Origin: Patiriisocius_A hiemis
GTDB taxonomy: Bacteria > Bacteroidota > Bacteroidia > Flavobacteriales > Flavobacteriaceae
Direction: 5' to 3'
DNA length: 64,000 bases
Assembly: GCF_031846325.1 (NCBI RefSeq)
Contig: NZ_JAVRHZ010000005.1
Span: 62,001-126,000 of the forward strand
Shown here: positions 49,628-59,069 of the stretch, piece by piece
Layout of the letters: every line of letters starts with the position of its first letter
Numbering within the stretch: the first letter of the stretch is position 1
Made by a program: the position numbers and the translations under genes
Notes under the pieces: model-generated
Databases searched by the model: none
What the model was told of the DNA's origin: nothing
The model's input: the letters and a program-made list of their open reading frames with translations, nothing else

Positions 49628-51058
49628 ATGGAAGAAAAAGTAATAGACGAAACAAAACAAGGAGAAACCTTAGTTCTTGATGCTAAGGAAGGTAACACAA
49701 AAAAGCTTTTTATTGAAAGTTATGGGTGTGCTATGAATTTTAGCGATAGCGAAATCGTAGCTTCTATTTTAACAAAAGAAGGCTTTAATACCACCAATAC
49801 TCTTGAAGATGCAGATTTAGTATTGGTAAATACCTGTTCTATACGTGATAAGGCAGAACAAACCGTAAGAAAACGTCTAGAAAAATATAATGCAGTAAAA
49901 AGAATCAATCCAAAAATGAAGGTTGGTGTCTTAGGCTGTATGGCAGAGCGTTTAAAAAGCAAACTACTTGAAGAAGAGAAAATTGTAGATATGGTTGTAG
50001 GCCCTGACGCCTACAAGGATTTACCAAACCTTCTTAAAGAAGTTGATGAAGGTCGTGATGCTGTAAATGTAGTCTTATCAAAAGATGAAACTTATGGAGA
50101 TATTGCACCCGTAAGATTAGGAGGAAATGGAATTACCGCTTTTGTAAGTATTACTAGAGGTTGTGACAATATGTGTACGTTTTGTGTTGTGCCTTTTACA
50201 AGAGGCCGAGAACGTAGTAGAGACCCAAAGAGTATTATTGAAGAGGTAAACACACTTGCAAATCAAGGGTACAAAGAGATTACTTTATTGGGGCAAAATG
50301 TAGATAGTTATTTATGGTATGGTGGCGGACTCAAAAAAGACTTTAAAAAAGCTTCTGCTATGCAACAAGCAACAGCTACAGACTTTGCACAGCTACTAGA
50401 AATGACAGCCAAAGCACAACCTAATATGCGCATTCGTTTCTCCACTAGTAACCCACAAGATATTAGTGAAGATGTGATACATACCATGGCAAAGTATCAA
50501 AATATTTGTAATCATATTCATCTTCCAGTACAAAGTGGAAGCGACCGTATGTTGAAAGAAATGAATCGCCAGCACACCCGTGAAGAGTATGTAGCTTTAG
50601 TAAAAAAAATCTGGGAAATTATACCAGACTGTGCTATCTCACAGGACATGATTACTGGTTTCCCAACAGAAACAGAACAAGACCATAAAGACACGCTAGA
50701 TTTAATGGAACGCATTAAGTATAATTTTGGTTATATGTATAAGTACTCAGAACGCCCTGGAACAATGGCATCCAGAAAAATGGAAGATGATGTGCCTGAA
50801 GAAACCAAAAAAAGAAGATTGACTGAAATAGTTGATTTACAACAAAAACATAGCGCGTATAGAACAAAAGCGTTTTTAGGTAAAGAAGTAGAAGTGTTGA
50901 TAGAACGTGAGTCTAAAAAAAACAAAGAGGAATGGAGCGGAAGAACACAACATAATATTGTTGCTGTTTTTCCGAAGATGCATTACAAGCCTGGTGACTT
51001 TGTAAAAGTTAAAATAACTAATTGTACTACTGCTACTCTAATTGGAGAGGCAATTTAA
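49628..51058 (+). CDS. miaB: tRNA-2-methylthio-N6-dimethylallyladenosine synthase MiaB
   Basis: A 476-residue methylthiotransferase from the ATG at 49628 (MEEKVIDET). Domains in order: N-terminal UPF0004 Fe-S domain (ESYGCAMNFSDSE with further Cys), radical-SAM domain with CxxxCxxC in RGCDNMCTFCVVPF, and C-terminal TRAM domain (LGKEVEVLIERESKK). It adds a methylthio group to A37 of tRNAs reading U-starting codons. Its end overlaps the leader of the following regulator gene. Confidence 0.95.
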   Translation: MEEKVIDETKQGETLVLDAKEGNTKKLFIESYGCAMNFSDSEIVASILTKEGFNTTNTLEDADLVLVNTCSIRDKAEQTVRKRLEKYNAVKRINPKMKVGVLGCMAERLKSKLLEEEKIVDMVVGPDAYKDLPNLLKEVDEGRDAVNVVLSKDETYGDIAPVRLGGNGITAFVSITRGCDNMCTFCVVPFTRGRERSRDPKSIIEEVNTLANQGYKEITLLGQNVDSYLWYGGGLKKDFKKASAMQQATATDFAQLLEMTAKAQPNMRIRFSTSNPQDISEDVIHTMAKYQNICNHIHLPVQSGSDRMLKEMNRQHTREEYVALVKKIWEIIPDCAISQDMITGFPTETEQDHKDTLDLMERIKYNFGYMYKYSERPGTMASRKMEDDVPEETKKRRLTEIVDLQQKHSAYRTKAFLGKEVEVLIERESKKNKEEWSGRTQHNIVAVFPKMHYKPGDFVKVKITNCTTATLIGEAI

Positions 51059-51080
51059 AATCCTTTTAAAGGGAATTAAC

Positions 51081-52352
51081 ATGGAAAGCGTACAAGCAAC
51101 AAAACAACGATTTGGAATTATAGGGAACGACCCTAAACTTAATCGTGCTGTAGAAAAAGCAATACAAGTTGCTCCTACAGACATTTCGGTATTGGTTACT
51201 GGTGAGAGTGGTGTGGGTAAGGAAAGTATCCCTAAAATTATTCACTCTCTTTCGCATAGAAAACACGGAAAATACATTGCGGTAAACTGTGGAGCTATCC
51301 CAGAGGGAACCATAGATAGTGAACTCTTTGGACATGAAAAAGGAGCCTTTACAGGAGCTACCTCCACTCGTAGTGGCTATTTTGAAGTTGCAGATGGCGG
51401 TACTATTTTTTTAGACGAAGTGGGAGAACTACCCCTCCCTACTCAAGTGCGTTTATTACGTGTTCTTGAAAACGGGGAGTTTTTAAAAGTTGGGTCTTCA
51501 AAAATTCAAAAAACAGATGTAAGAATTGTAGCAGCTACCAATGTAAAAATGGTAGAGGCAATCGAGAAAGAAAAATTTAGAGAAGATTTATACTATCGTT
51601 TAAGTACCGTAGAAATTAACCTTCCTCCTTTACGAGAACGAAGCGAAGATATACACTTACTTTTCAGGAAATTTGCATCAGATTTTGCTCAAAAATATAA
51701 GATGCCAACCATTCGGTTAGATGACAATGCAGTAAATTTATTATTGCAGTACAGATGGGGCGGAAACATTAGACAGCTTAGAAATGTAGCCGAGCAAATT
51801 TCAGTTTTAGAACAAGATAGAGCCATTAGTTATCAGACCTTACGTCATTATTTACCTGATGTTGGTAGCACCCTGCCTGCAGTAATTAATAACAAAAAAA
51901 GCGAAGGCGATTTTAGTAGCGAGCGCGAAATATTATACAAGGTATTGTTTGATATGCAACGTGATGTTAACGACCTTAAAAAATTAACTATGGAGTTAAT
52001 GAAGTCTGGTAACGCATCTAAAGTAAAAGAAGAAAACTCAACATTAATAGACAAAATATATTCTGAAGACCACGATCACGAAGAACAACTAGCATCTATA
52101 GTAGAAGACGAGAACAATACTTCTACTCCAGTTGAAGTCTTAAGTATTCCAGACAATCCATCAGAAAAAGAAGACAAATACGATTTTGCTGAAGAAATTG
52201 AAGAAGAAGAAAATTTATCGTTACAGCAAAAAGAGCTAGAACTCATTAAAAAATCTTTAGAAAAATACGGTGGCAAACGTAAAGATGCTGCTGAAGAGCT
52301 AGGCATTTCAGAAAGAACATTATACAGAAAGATTAAACAATACAATTTATAA
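51081..52352 (+). CDS. Sigma-54-type AAA+ transcriptional activator with Fis HTH
   Basis: A 423-residue regulator starting at 51081 (MESVQATKQ). AAA+ domain with Walker A TGESGVGKES, the sigma-54 contact loop GAFTGAT and Walker B GTIFLDEVGELP. An acidic linker (~300-385, EEIEEEENLS) precedes a C-terminal Fis-type helix-turn-helix (RKDAAEELGISERTLYRKI). No receiver or sensory domain precedes the AAA+ module. It is followed at once by lptE, suggesting an envelope-biogenesis transcript. Confidence 0.92.
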   Translation: MESVQATKQRFGIIGNDPKLNRAVEKAIQVAPTDISVLVTGESGVGKESIPKIIHSLSHRKHGKYIAVNCGAIPEGTIDSELFGHEKGAFTGATSTRSGYFEVADGGTIFLDEVGELPLPTQVRLLRVLENGEFLKVGSSKIQKTDVRIVAATNVKMVEAIEKEKFREDLYYRLSTVEINLPPLRERSEDIHLLFRKFASDFAQKYKMPTIRLDDNAVNLLLQYRWGGNIRQLRNVAEQISVLEQDRAISYQTLRHYLPDVGSTLPAVINNKKSEGDFSSEREILYKVLFDMQRDVNDLKKLTMELMKSGNASKVKEENSTLIDKIYSEDHDHEEQLASIVEDENNTSTPVEVLSIPDNPSEKEDKYDFAEEIEEEENLSLQQKELELIKKSLEKYGGKRKDAAEELGISERTLYRKIKQYNL

Positions 52353-52379
52353 TTGAAAGTTTTATCTTTCAAAGTTTAT

Positions 52380-52886
52380 ATGAAAAAACTCAAAAATATA
52401 TTTTTATTAGTCTTCGTTTCAGCAATTATAGCTGGATGTGGTGTGTACTCATTTACCGGAGCTGATGTTGGTAATGCAACAACATACCAAGTCAATTTTT
52501 TTAAAAATAACGCTCCTATTGTAGAGCCTGGAATTGATAGAGACTTTACACAAGAGCTACAAGATTTAATATTAAACCAAACAAGCCTAGACCTTGTAAA
52601 CAATAATGGTGATTTGGTTTATGAAGGAGAGATTGTAGAATATTACATTGCTCCTATTACTGCAACCTCACAAAGTACCGCAGCACAAAATAGACTTACA
52701 ATAGGTATAAATGTTCGTTTTTTTAATACGTTAGAGCCTGAGAAAGATTTTGAACAACGCTTCTCTTTCTATTTTGATTATACAGGAGGGACTCAATTAA
52801 CAGGTTCGCAACTAGATGATGCCATTGCAGTAATTTATGAGCGTATTACACAAGATATATTCAACAAATCGCTCGCTAACTGGTAA
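52380..52886 (+). CDS. lptE: LPS-assembly lipoprotein LptE
   Basis: A 168-residue lipoprotein (FVSAIIAGCGVYSFTG) with the LptE pattern of Bacteroidota (QVNFFKNNAPIVEPGIDRDF; LTIGINVRFFNTLEPEKDFEQ). It plugs the LptD barrel and helps insert LPS in the outer membrane. The start at 52380 (MKKLKNIF) is chosen because the preceding nine codons do not fit a signal peptide. It lies in a run with the activator, the TPR-like gene and secG. Confidence 0.85.
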   Translation: MKKLKNIFLLVFVSAIIAGCGVYSFTGADVGNATTYQVNFFKNNAPIVEPGIDRDFTQELQDLILNQTSLDLVNNNGDLVYEGEIVEYYIAPITATSQSTAAQNRLTIGINVRFFNTLEPEKDFEQRFSFYFDYTGGTQLTGSQLDDAIAVIYERITQDIFNKSLANW

Positions 52887-52891
52887 TTTTT

Positions 52892-53782
52892 TTGACAACA
52901 CAACAATATACATATCTTTTAGGCAATCCAAACTCTATCTCACAACCAGAGCTAGAGGAACTTACTGCTGTGCTAGCTCGTTATCCTTATTTTCAAAGCG
53001 CTCATGCATTATATCTAAAAGGCTTAAAAGAATCTGAGAGTTACTTGTATAATGATGCCTTAAAGCTTACTGCAGCACACACTACAGATAGAAATATTCT
53101 TTTTGAATACATTACTTCAAAAACCTTTTCACAACATAAAATTTCGCAGTTAATTTTACAGCACGACCCTTCAGTTTTAGCTATTGAAGTCTCGCATGAA
53201 GATATTTCGGCTCAAACAAGTTTGGCTATAGATGAACAATTAAAGGCAGAACGAGAAAAAGCAGATGCAATACTAAATCCAGACTTATTCCTTCGGAAAA
53301 AAGAATCTATCAAAGAGTTGGCTATTTCTGATAAAAAAGAACAAAAAAGCAAAACTCCAGAAGAAGAGTTAGAGCTTGATAAACCCCTTAAGTTTACAAA
53401 AAAAGACACCTATTCTTTTGGAGAATGGTTAAAACTAAGTAAGGCAGTACCAATTGAAAGACAAGAAGAAACCAACGACACTCCTCAAGAAGATGCCTCT
53501 AAAACAAGGGAAGAAAAGTTTAAATTGATTGAAAAGTTTATACAAGACACCCCAAAACTAGAACCAACAGATACTGGGAAGAAAAACAAAAACCTAGCAA
53601 AACCTTTTACACAAGCTCCGGAGTCCTTGATGACAGAGACTTTAGCAAAGGTTTACATGCAGCAAAAAAATTATAAAAAAGCAATACAAGCATATAAAAT
53701 TTTAATTTTGAAAAATCCCGAAAAAAGTGGTTTCTTTGCAGACCAAATTCGGGCAATTAAAAAATTGACAAACAAAGAATAA
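52892..53782 (+). CDS. TPR-like protein of unknown function (TTG start)
   Basis: A 296-residue cytoplasmic protein reading from a TTG at 52892, 5 bp after lptE. The N-terminal helical domain (QPELEELTAVLARYPYFQSAHALYLKGL) resembles a degenerate TPR. The middle is charged and low-complexity (~125-235). The end carries one clear TPR-like hairpin (ETLAKVYMQQKNYKKAIQAY). Conserved in flavobacteria beside secG and lptE, but the function is unknown. Confidence 0.7.
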   Translation: MTTQQYTYLLGNPNSISQPELEELTAVLARYPYFQSAHALYLKGLKESESYLYNDALKLTAAHTTDRNILFEYITSKTFSQHKISQLILQHDPSVLAIEVSHEDISAQTSLAIDEQLKAEREKADAILNPDLFLRKKESIKELAISDKKEQKSKTPEEELELDKPLKFTKKDTYSFGEWLKLSKAVPIERQEETNDTPQEDASKTREEKFKLIEKFIQDTPKLEPTDTGKKNKNLAKPFTQAPESLMTETLAKVYMQQKNYKKAIQAYKILILKNPEKSGFFADQIRAIKKLTNKE

Positions 53783-53783
53783 C

Positions 53784-54110
53784 ATGAGTGCATTTTCAAT
53801 ATTTATAGGATTAATTATAATAGTAGCATTTTTACTTGTTGTAGTTATTATGGTACAAAACCCAAAAGGTGGAGGATTATCGTCTTCTTTTGGAGGCGGT
53901 GGAACACAGCAACTAGGAGGAGTAAAGAAAACTTCAGACTTCTTAGATAAAAGTACTTGGACGTTATCTATCCTACTTATCGCATTAATACTATTATCAA
54001 ACATTCCAATTATGGGGGGTACAGGAACAGGTGAAGATTTCTTTGAAGGTACAGACGTACCTCAACAAGAGGTACCAGTAAACCCAACTGGAACGGATAC
54101 ACCAGAATAA
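53784..54110 (+). CDS. secG: Preprotein translocase subunit SecG
   Basis: A 108-residue protein with two membrane helices (IFIGLIIIVAFLLVVVIMVQ and TWTLSILLIALILLSNIPI) joined by the SecG signature NPKGGGLSSSFGGGG. A Thr/Pro-rich tail is typical of Bacteroidota. It assists SecYE in protein export. It starts right after the stop of the TPR-like gene. Confidence 0.95.
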   Translation: MSAFSIFIGLIIIVAFLLVVVIMVQNPKGGGLSSSFGGGGTQQLGGVKKTSDFLDKSTWTLSILLIALILLSNIPIMGGTGTGEDFFEGTDVPQQEVPVNPTGTDTPE

Positions 54111-54130
54111 TTTTTAATAAAACTTACTTT

Positions 54131-54162
54131 AAATGCCAGCTTATGACAAGCTGGCATTTTTT
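54131..54162 (+). terminator. Rho-independent terminator after secG
   Basis: Perfect stem AAATGCCAGCTT / AAGCTGGCATTT with a 5-nt loop and a T run. It ends the regulator-lptE-TPR-secG transcript. Confidence 0.9.
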
Positions 54163-54260
54163 GTTTAACAAAGTGTCATAAAAATTGTATTGGCATTATT
54201 TATGCCTTATTGGGAACAAACATTTAAACTAAAGTTTAACAACTAAAAAACATATTGAAA

Positions 54261-54536
54261 ATGGCATTAAAAATTCAACCACTTTCAGATAGAGTTTTAG
54301 TAGAACCTCAAGCTGCTGAAACTAAAACTGCATCTGGGATATATATTCCAGACTCTGCAAAAGAGAAACCACAACAGGGCAAAGTAGTTGCCGTAGGAAA
54401 AGGAAAAAAAGATCACGACATGACTGTAAAAGTTGGTGATACTGTTCTTTACGGAAAATACTCTGGTAGCGAGTTAAAACTAGAAGGTAACGATTACCTC
54501 ATTATGCGTGAGGACGACATACTTGCAATTATTTAA
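54261..54536 (+). CDS. groES: Co-chaperonin GroES
   Basis: A 91-residue Cpn10 starting at the ATG 54261 (MALKIQPLSDRVLVEP). It has the mobile-loop region (ETKTASGIYIPDSAKEKPQ) and the ending DDILAII. It caps the GroEL ring. No CIRCE element was found upstream. A 127-bp gap separates it from groEL. Confidence 0.97.
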   Translation: MALKIQPLSDRVLVEPQAAETKTASGIYIPDSAKEKPQQGKVVAVGKGKKDHDMTVKVGDTVLYGKYSGSELKLEGNDYLIMREDDILAII

Positions 54537-54544
54537 GTACTACG

Positions 54545-54655
54545 TACTTTAAAATTACTCGAAAATCTCAAAAAACAAATAACAAACTCCAATAACAATC
54601 TAAGTCCCTTTCTCGGAATTTAGATTTTGAAATTTGGAACTTAATTTTCAAAGAA
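54545..54655. repeat. Degenerate intergenic repeat between groES and groEL
   Basis: AATCTCAAAAAACAAATAAC, then CAAACTCCAATAACAATC and ATTTTGAAATTTGGAACTT. Similar A-rich CAAACTCCAA/TTTGGAA sequences occur at about 38905-38950 and 62425-62483, suggesting decayed copies of one dispersed flavobacterial repeat. Confidence 0.4.
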
Positions 54656-54663
54656 AACTTATT

Positions 54664-56295
54664 ATGGCAAAAGATATAAAATTTGATGTAGAAGCACGTG
54701 ACGCAATCAAGCGTGGTGTAGATGCATTAGCAAATGCAGTAAAAGTAACGTTAGGCCCAAAGGGTAGAAATGTTATTATTAGTAAAAGTTTTGGAGCACC
54801 TCAAGTAACAAAAGACGGTGTTTCTGTAGCAAAAGAAATCGAACTTGAAGATGCACTTGAGAACATGGGTGCTCAAATGGTTAAAGAAGTAGCAAGTAAA
54901 ACAAATGACCTTGCTGGTGATGGTACTACAACAGCTACTGTTCTTGCACAAGCAATTGTAAAAGAAGGTTTAAAAAATGTAGCAGCAGGAGCAAATCCAA
55001 TGGATTTAAAAAGAGGGATAGATACTGCGGTTGATGCAATTGTAAAAGACCTTGAAAAGCAATCTGCGAAAGTAGGTAACTCTTCAGAAAAAATTGAGCA
55101 GGTAGCTTCTATCTCTGCTAATAACGATGAAACTATTGGAAAACTAATTGCAAAAGCTTTTGGAAAAGTTGGTAAAGAAGGAGTGATTACTGTTGAGGAA
55201 GCAAAAGGAACTGACACATATGTTGATGTTGTAGAAGGAATGCAGTTTGACAGAGGGTATCTATCGCCATATTTTGTAACTGATAGCGAAAAAATGCAAA
55301 CAGAAATGGAGAGCCCAATGATCTTGTTATGTGACAAGAAAATCTCTTCAATGAAAGATCTAATGCCGGTTTTAGAACCAGTAGCACAACAAGGGAAATC
55401 ATTACTTATTATTGCTGAAGATGTTGACGGAGAAGCATTAGCTACTTTGGTTGTAAATAAACTACGTGGATCACTAAAAATTGCAGCGGTTAAAGCTCCT
55501 GGGTTTGGTGATAGACGTAAAGCAATGTTAGAGGACATAGCAATCTTAACTGGAGGTACTGTAATTTCTGAAGAAAGAGGCTTTACGCTAGAGAATGCTA
55601 CTTTAGAGATGCTTGGTACTGCAGAAAATGTTACCATAGATAAGGACAACACAACAATTGTAAATGGTGCTGGAAAAAGTAGTGATATAAAAGCGAGAGT
55701 AAATCAAATTAAATCTCAAATTGAAACTACTACAAGTGACTACGATAAAGAAAAGTTACAAGAACGTCTAGCTAAGTTAGCAGGTGGTGTAGCTGTATTA
55801 TATGTAGGTGCTGCTTCTGAAGTTGAAATGAAAGAAAAGAAAGATCGTGTAGATGATGCATTGCATGCTACTCGTGCTGCTGTAGAAGAAGGTATTGTTG
55901 CCGGTGGTGGTGTTGCCTTTGTAAGAGCACAAAAAGTACTATCAAAATTGGCTACAGATACAATGGATGAGGCAACTGGAATTCAGATTGTTTCTAAAGC
56001 TATAGAAGCTCCACTACGCACTATCGTTGAAAATGCAGGAGGTGAAGGTAGTGTAGTAATTAACAAAGTACTAGAAGGTAAAAAGAATGAAGGGTTTGAT
56101 GCCAAAACGGAAACCTATGTAGATATGTTAAAAGCTGGTATTATCGATCCAAAGAAGGTAACACGTATTGCACTTGAAAATGCTGCTTCTGTTGCCGGAA
56201 TGATTTTAACTACGGAGTGTGCCTTAGTAGATATTAAAGAAGATACACCTCCAATGCCTCCAATGGGTGGTGGCGGAATGCCAGGTATGATGTAG
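54664..56295 (+). CDS. groEL: Chaperonin GroEL
   Basis: A 543-residue Cpn60 from ATG 54664 (MAKDIKFDVEARDAIKRG). ATP site VTLGPKGRNV and GDGTTTATVLAQAI, the GVITVEEAKGTDT apical region, and the GGGMPGMM tail. It folds client proteins in the GroES-capped cage. A long reading frame on the opposite strand (54873-55652) is a shadow of its codon bias. Confidence 0.98.
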   Translation: MAKDIKFDVEARDAIKRGVDALANAVKVTLGPKGRNVIISKSFGAPQVTKDGVSVAKEIELEDALENMGAQMVKEVASKTNDLAGDGTTTATVLAQAIVKEGLKNVAAGANPMDLKRGIDTAVDAIVKDLEKQSAKVGNSSEKIEQVASISANNDETIGKLIAKAFGKVGKEGVITVEEAKGTDTYVDVVEGMQFDRGYLSPYFVTDSEKMQTEMESPMILLCDKKISSMKDLMPVLEPVAQQGKSLLIIAEDVDGEALATLVVNKLRGSLKIAAVKAPGFGDRRKAMLEDIAILTGGTVISEERGFTLENATLEMLGTAENVTIDKDNTTIVNGAGKSSDIKARVNQIKSQIETTTSDYDKEKLQERLAKLAGGVAVLYVGAASEVEMKEKKDRVDDALHATRAAVEEGIVAGGGVAFVRAQKVLSKLATDTMDEATGIQIVSKAIEAPLRTIVENAGGEGSVVINKVLEGKKNEGFDAKTETYVDMLKAGIIDPKKVTRIALENAASVAGMILTTECALVDIKEDTPPMPPMGGGGMPGMM

Positions 56296-56338
56296 GTCGC
56301 AGCGCGACAGGCAATAAATTCACTATAAAGTGAAAAAA

Positions 56339-56365
56339 GACTCCCGTTAATAACGGGAGTCTTTT
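56339..56365 (+). terminator. Rho-independent terminator after groEL
   Basis: Stem GACTCCCGTT / AACGGGAGTC with a 3-nt loop followed by TTTTATTT. It ends the groESL transcript. Confidence 0.92.
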
Positions 56366-56398
56366 ATTTATTAGTAAGATTGAAAATCTGCAAATTAA

Positions 56399-56758
56399 CT
56401 AGTTTTCTTTTTTATGCTCTCCTATCACATCTGGGTCTCGATATAAACAGCAAGGATGCACACTATTGTATGCTTCATCAGTTGCTTTTACTTCTTTTGT
56501 GTCGTGTCCTACAGCGGCAATATTTTTGTTAATGATTTCAAGATTTGTTTTTCTTTCATCATAAATAATACTCAATTGCTTTGAGACAATATCCCAATCG
56601 GCAAACTTCACACCTTTAGTTTTAATAGTTGCTGTTTCAATTCTTTTTTTACACATTCCGCAAATTCCATCTACCTCTAGTGTAGCTTTGGCATTTTTAT
56701 CTTGAGCAAACGTTACTGTTGTTGCTAGTAAAGTGAATATTACAATTAGTTTTTTCAT
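56399..56758 (-). CDS. Periplasmic HMA-domain metal-binding protein
   Basis: A 119-residue secreted protein starting at 56758 (KKLIVIFTLLATTVTFAQ signal). Heavy-metal-associated domain with CxxC in DGICGMCKKRIE, then a C-terminal HPCCLYRDP motif that could give further Cys/His ligands. Last gene of a minus-strand group running from 60888, together with a TonB receptor, a second HMA protein and HYC_CC_PP and DUF3347 proteins. Probably copper binding; this is inferred from the family and neighbours. Confidence 0.8.
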   Translation of the reverse strand: MKKLIVIFTLLATTVTFAQDKNAKATLEVDGICGMCKKRIETATIKTKGVKFADWDIVSKQLSIIYDERKTNLEIINKNIAAVGHDTKEVKATDEAYNSVHPCCLYRDPDVIGEHKKEN

Positions 56759-56834
56759 AATGATTATTGTTTTATGTCTGGTTGAGCATACTAAAGGATT
56801 ATACACCTTAAGTATGCTCGATTTGACTGTATTA

Positions 56835-59069
56835 TTAATTTAATTTATATCGTAATCCCATATAATAGTTACTACCAAATATTGGTCCGTATACAAAAGT
56901 ACTATCAAAATTTGAACCAAATGGGTTTTCTGCATCAAGTATAGGGTTTTCTTGCCTAACATTGGTAAAGTTTTCTGCCCCCGCATATACTTCAAAAGCA
57001 GAACTAAAAACTTTTGTTACTTGTGTAGTAAGGGTTCCAAATGAAGGTGAAAACTCAGAAAGCCTAAATGCCTCTGGGTTAGTTTCAGTAGAGGCAAAAC
57101 GCTGCTCTCCTAACCAATTATATGTTAAATCAAACTTCCATTGTGATCCTTTTGTTTCATTTAAGTTTGTCTCATAGGCTATATTAGCAAATACTCTATG
57201 GTTTGGTGTTAATGGTTTTTGAAGCCTTCCGCTAGCATAATCGGTTTGTACATCGTAATACTTATAAGCTGTTCTAACATCAAGATTTTTTAGTAATTCA
57301 TAATTGAGCTCTACTTGAAAGCTATTTGCAAAGCTTTCTCCGTCGAGATTATAAAACCTTATTTGGTTTGGGTCTTCATAATCTACCACTACTTGGTTTT
57401 CAAAATCGGTTCTATAAAAATCTAAAGCGATATCTCCTTTTCTCTCGAACAATTTGAAACCTTGCAAGAATGACACTCCATAGTTCCAGGCTATTTCAGG
57501 GTTTAGACCGTAAATTTCTCCATCATCTTGAACAAATATGCTACGTGAACTTGAGAAAAAGCCTTGGTTTTCAGCAAAAATATTAGCACTTCTTTTCCCT
57601 CTTCCAATAGAGGCACGCAACACTCCTTTTTCCCAAAGTGAATAACGCGCATGCGCTCTAGGTGTAATAAATGTTCCTAATAAATTATGGAAATCAACTC
57701 GCAGTCCTGCCGTTAATGTTAGATTAGAAAGATTATCATAACTATACTCATAAAAAGCACCCACAGAACGTTCTGTTCGGGCATAGTTAGTTGTTTCCAC
57801 TAACTCTTCATAATCATCATAAGTAGCACTTAACCCTGTTTTAAAGGTGTGTCTAGAATCACTTATAATAGAATTAAACAAAGCATTAGCGTACAAACTT
57901 TTATGTGATATATCATAACGTCGTAGTCCAAAATAAGATTCTTGTTCATGGCTACTATATGCAACTTGCAGCCCCATACTTTGATATGGAATTTCTGGAA
58001 ACACATACCCAAATTTTGTTGCAATACTGTATCGCTCTGTATCTATCTCTCCGCCCCAAGCATTAGTGGTAAACTTGTCTAATTCTGGATTAAAATTAGT
58101 TTGCCCTATTTGCTTACTATCATTAAGGTAATTAAGGTTTATAAAACTTACAAAGCCTTTTTCAGTATCTGTATATTGCCAACGATTCATAATATTTATT
58201 TGCTCTGCCAGAGGAGTATCAAGAAATCCATCTTCGTTTCTATCATTTTTTTCTCCCCTGTAGTTACCATGCAAATACAAGCCTGTTGACCATTTGTCTG
58301 AAACCTTGGTGTTAAGATGCGTGTTAAGCTCAAGTCGTCCATTTGCCGCACCATAGGCATTAACAAATACTTTTTTGTCTGTTGTAGGCTTTACAAGTTC
58401 GGTATTTATTTGCCCAGCGATACTTTCAAAACCATTTACAACACTTCCCGCTCCTTTAGTTATTTGTATACTCTCTACCCAAGTTCCTGGGATAAAACTA
58501 AGTCCATAGGTTTGTGCCGCACCTCGAATGGCTGGGATATTTTCGGTGGTAATTAAAATGTAAGGGTTTGTCAAGCCTAACATTCGTATTTGCTTTGCTC
58601 CTGTTGTTGCGTCTGAAAAATTTACATCTATAGAAGGGTTGGTTTCAAAACTTTCAGAGAGGTTACAGCATGCGGCTTTTAATAGCTCTGCACTACTTAC
58701 ATTCATTATATTCTGTGAAGAAATAAATGAAATAGATGTTGCCTCTTTTTCTGTGTTAATAACAACTTCATCCAAGGTGCCTTTAGATTCTAACCTGTGT
58801 CTAATGTTTCTTGGACTTGAGACTGTAATGGTATCTGTTTTATACCCTACATAGCTAATTACTAATTTATCGTATTCTGAAGTATAAGGTATAGAAAATA
58901 ATCCCTTAAAATCTGTTACAGCTCCTACTTGAGAGTCTAACCAAAAAACATTGGCTCCACTTAATGGCACTTCTTTTCCATCTACCACTTCTAGTACAAT
59001 ACCCTCTACTTTTTCTTGAGAAAAAGAGACTAAGGGCAGTAATAGTAATACAATTAATAACTGTCTCAT
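56835..59069 (-). CDS. TonB-dependent outer-membrane receptor (metal cluster)
   Basis: A 744-residue receptor: signal peptide (LLIVLLLLPLVSFSQ), N-terminal carboxypeptidase-regulatory-like domain (VEGIVLEVVDGKEVPLSGA), plug domain (~115-220, with AACCNLSESFETNPSIDVNF), and a 22-strand barrel ending in YMGLRYKLN. The CC in the plug is notable. Flanked by HMA proteins, it probably takes up a metal complex, copper being the best guess. Its start overlaps the HMA-MauE gene by 4 bp. Confidence 0.9.
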   Translation of the reverse strand: MRQLLIVLLLLPLVSFSQEKVEGIVLEVVDGKEVPLSGANVFWLDSQVGAVTDFKGLFSIPYTSEYDKLVISYVGYKTDTITVSSPRNIRHRLESKGTLDEVVINTEKEATSISFISSQNIMNVSSAELLKAACCNLSESFETNPSIDVNFSDATTGAKQIRMLGLTNPYILITTENIPAIRGAAQTYGLSFIPGTWVESIQITKGAGSVVNGFESIAGQINTELVKPTTDKKVFVNAYGAANGRLELNTHLNTKVSDKWSTGLYLHGNYRGEKNDRNEDGFLDTPLAEQINIMNRWQYTDTEKGFVSFINLNYLNDSKQIGQTNFNPELDKFTTNAWGGEIDTERYSIATKFGYVFPEIPYQSMGLQVAYSSHEQESYFGLRRYDISHKSLYANALFNSIISDSRHTFKTGLSATYDDYEELVETTNYARTERSVGAFYEYSYDNLSNLTLTAGLRVDFHNLLGTFITPRAHARYSLWEKGVLRASIGRGKRSANIFAENQGFFSSSRSIFVQDDGEIYGLNPEIAWNYGVSFLQGFKLFERKGDIALDFYRTDFENQVVVDYEDPNQIRFYNLDGESFANSFQVELNYELLKNLDVRTAYKYYDVQTDYASGRLQKPLTPNHRVFANIAYETNLNETKGSQWKFDLTYNWLGEQRFASTETNPEAFRLSEFSPSFGTLTTQVTKVFSSAFEVYAGAENFTNVRQENPILDAENPFGSNFDSTFVYGPIFGSNYYMGLRYKLN

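Noticed and set aside
54873..55652. A 259-codon open frame on the minus strand of groEL
   Set aside because: It runs antisense to a highly conserved gene, has no recognisable motif and is explained by groEL codon bias.
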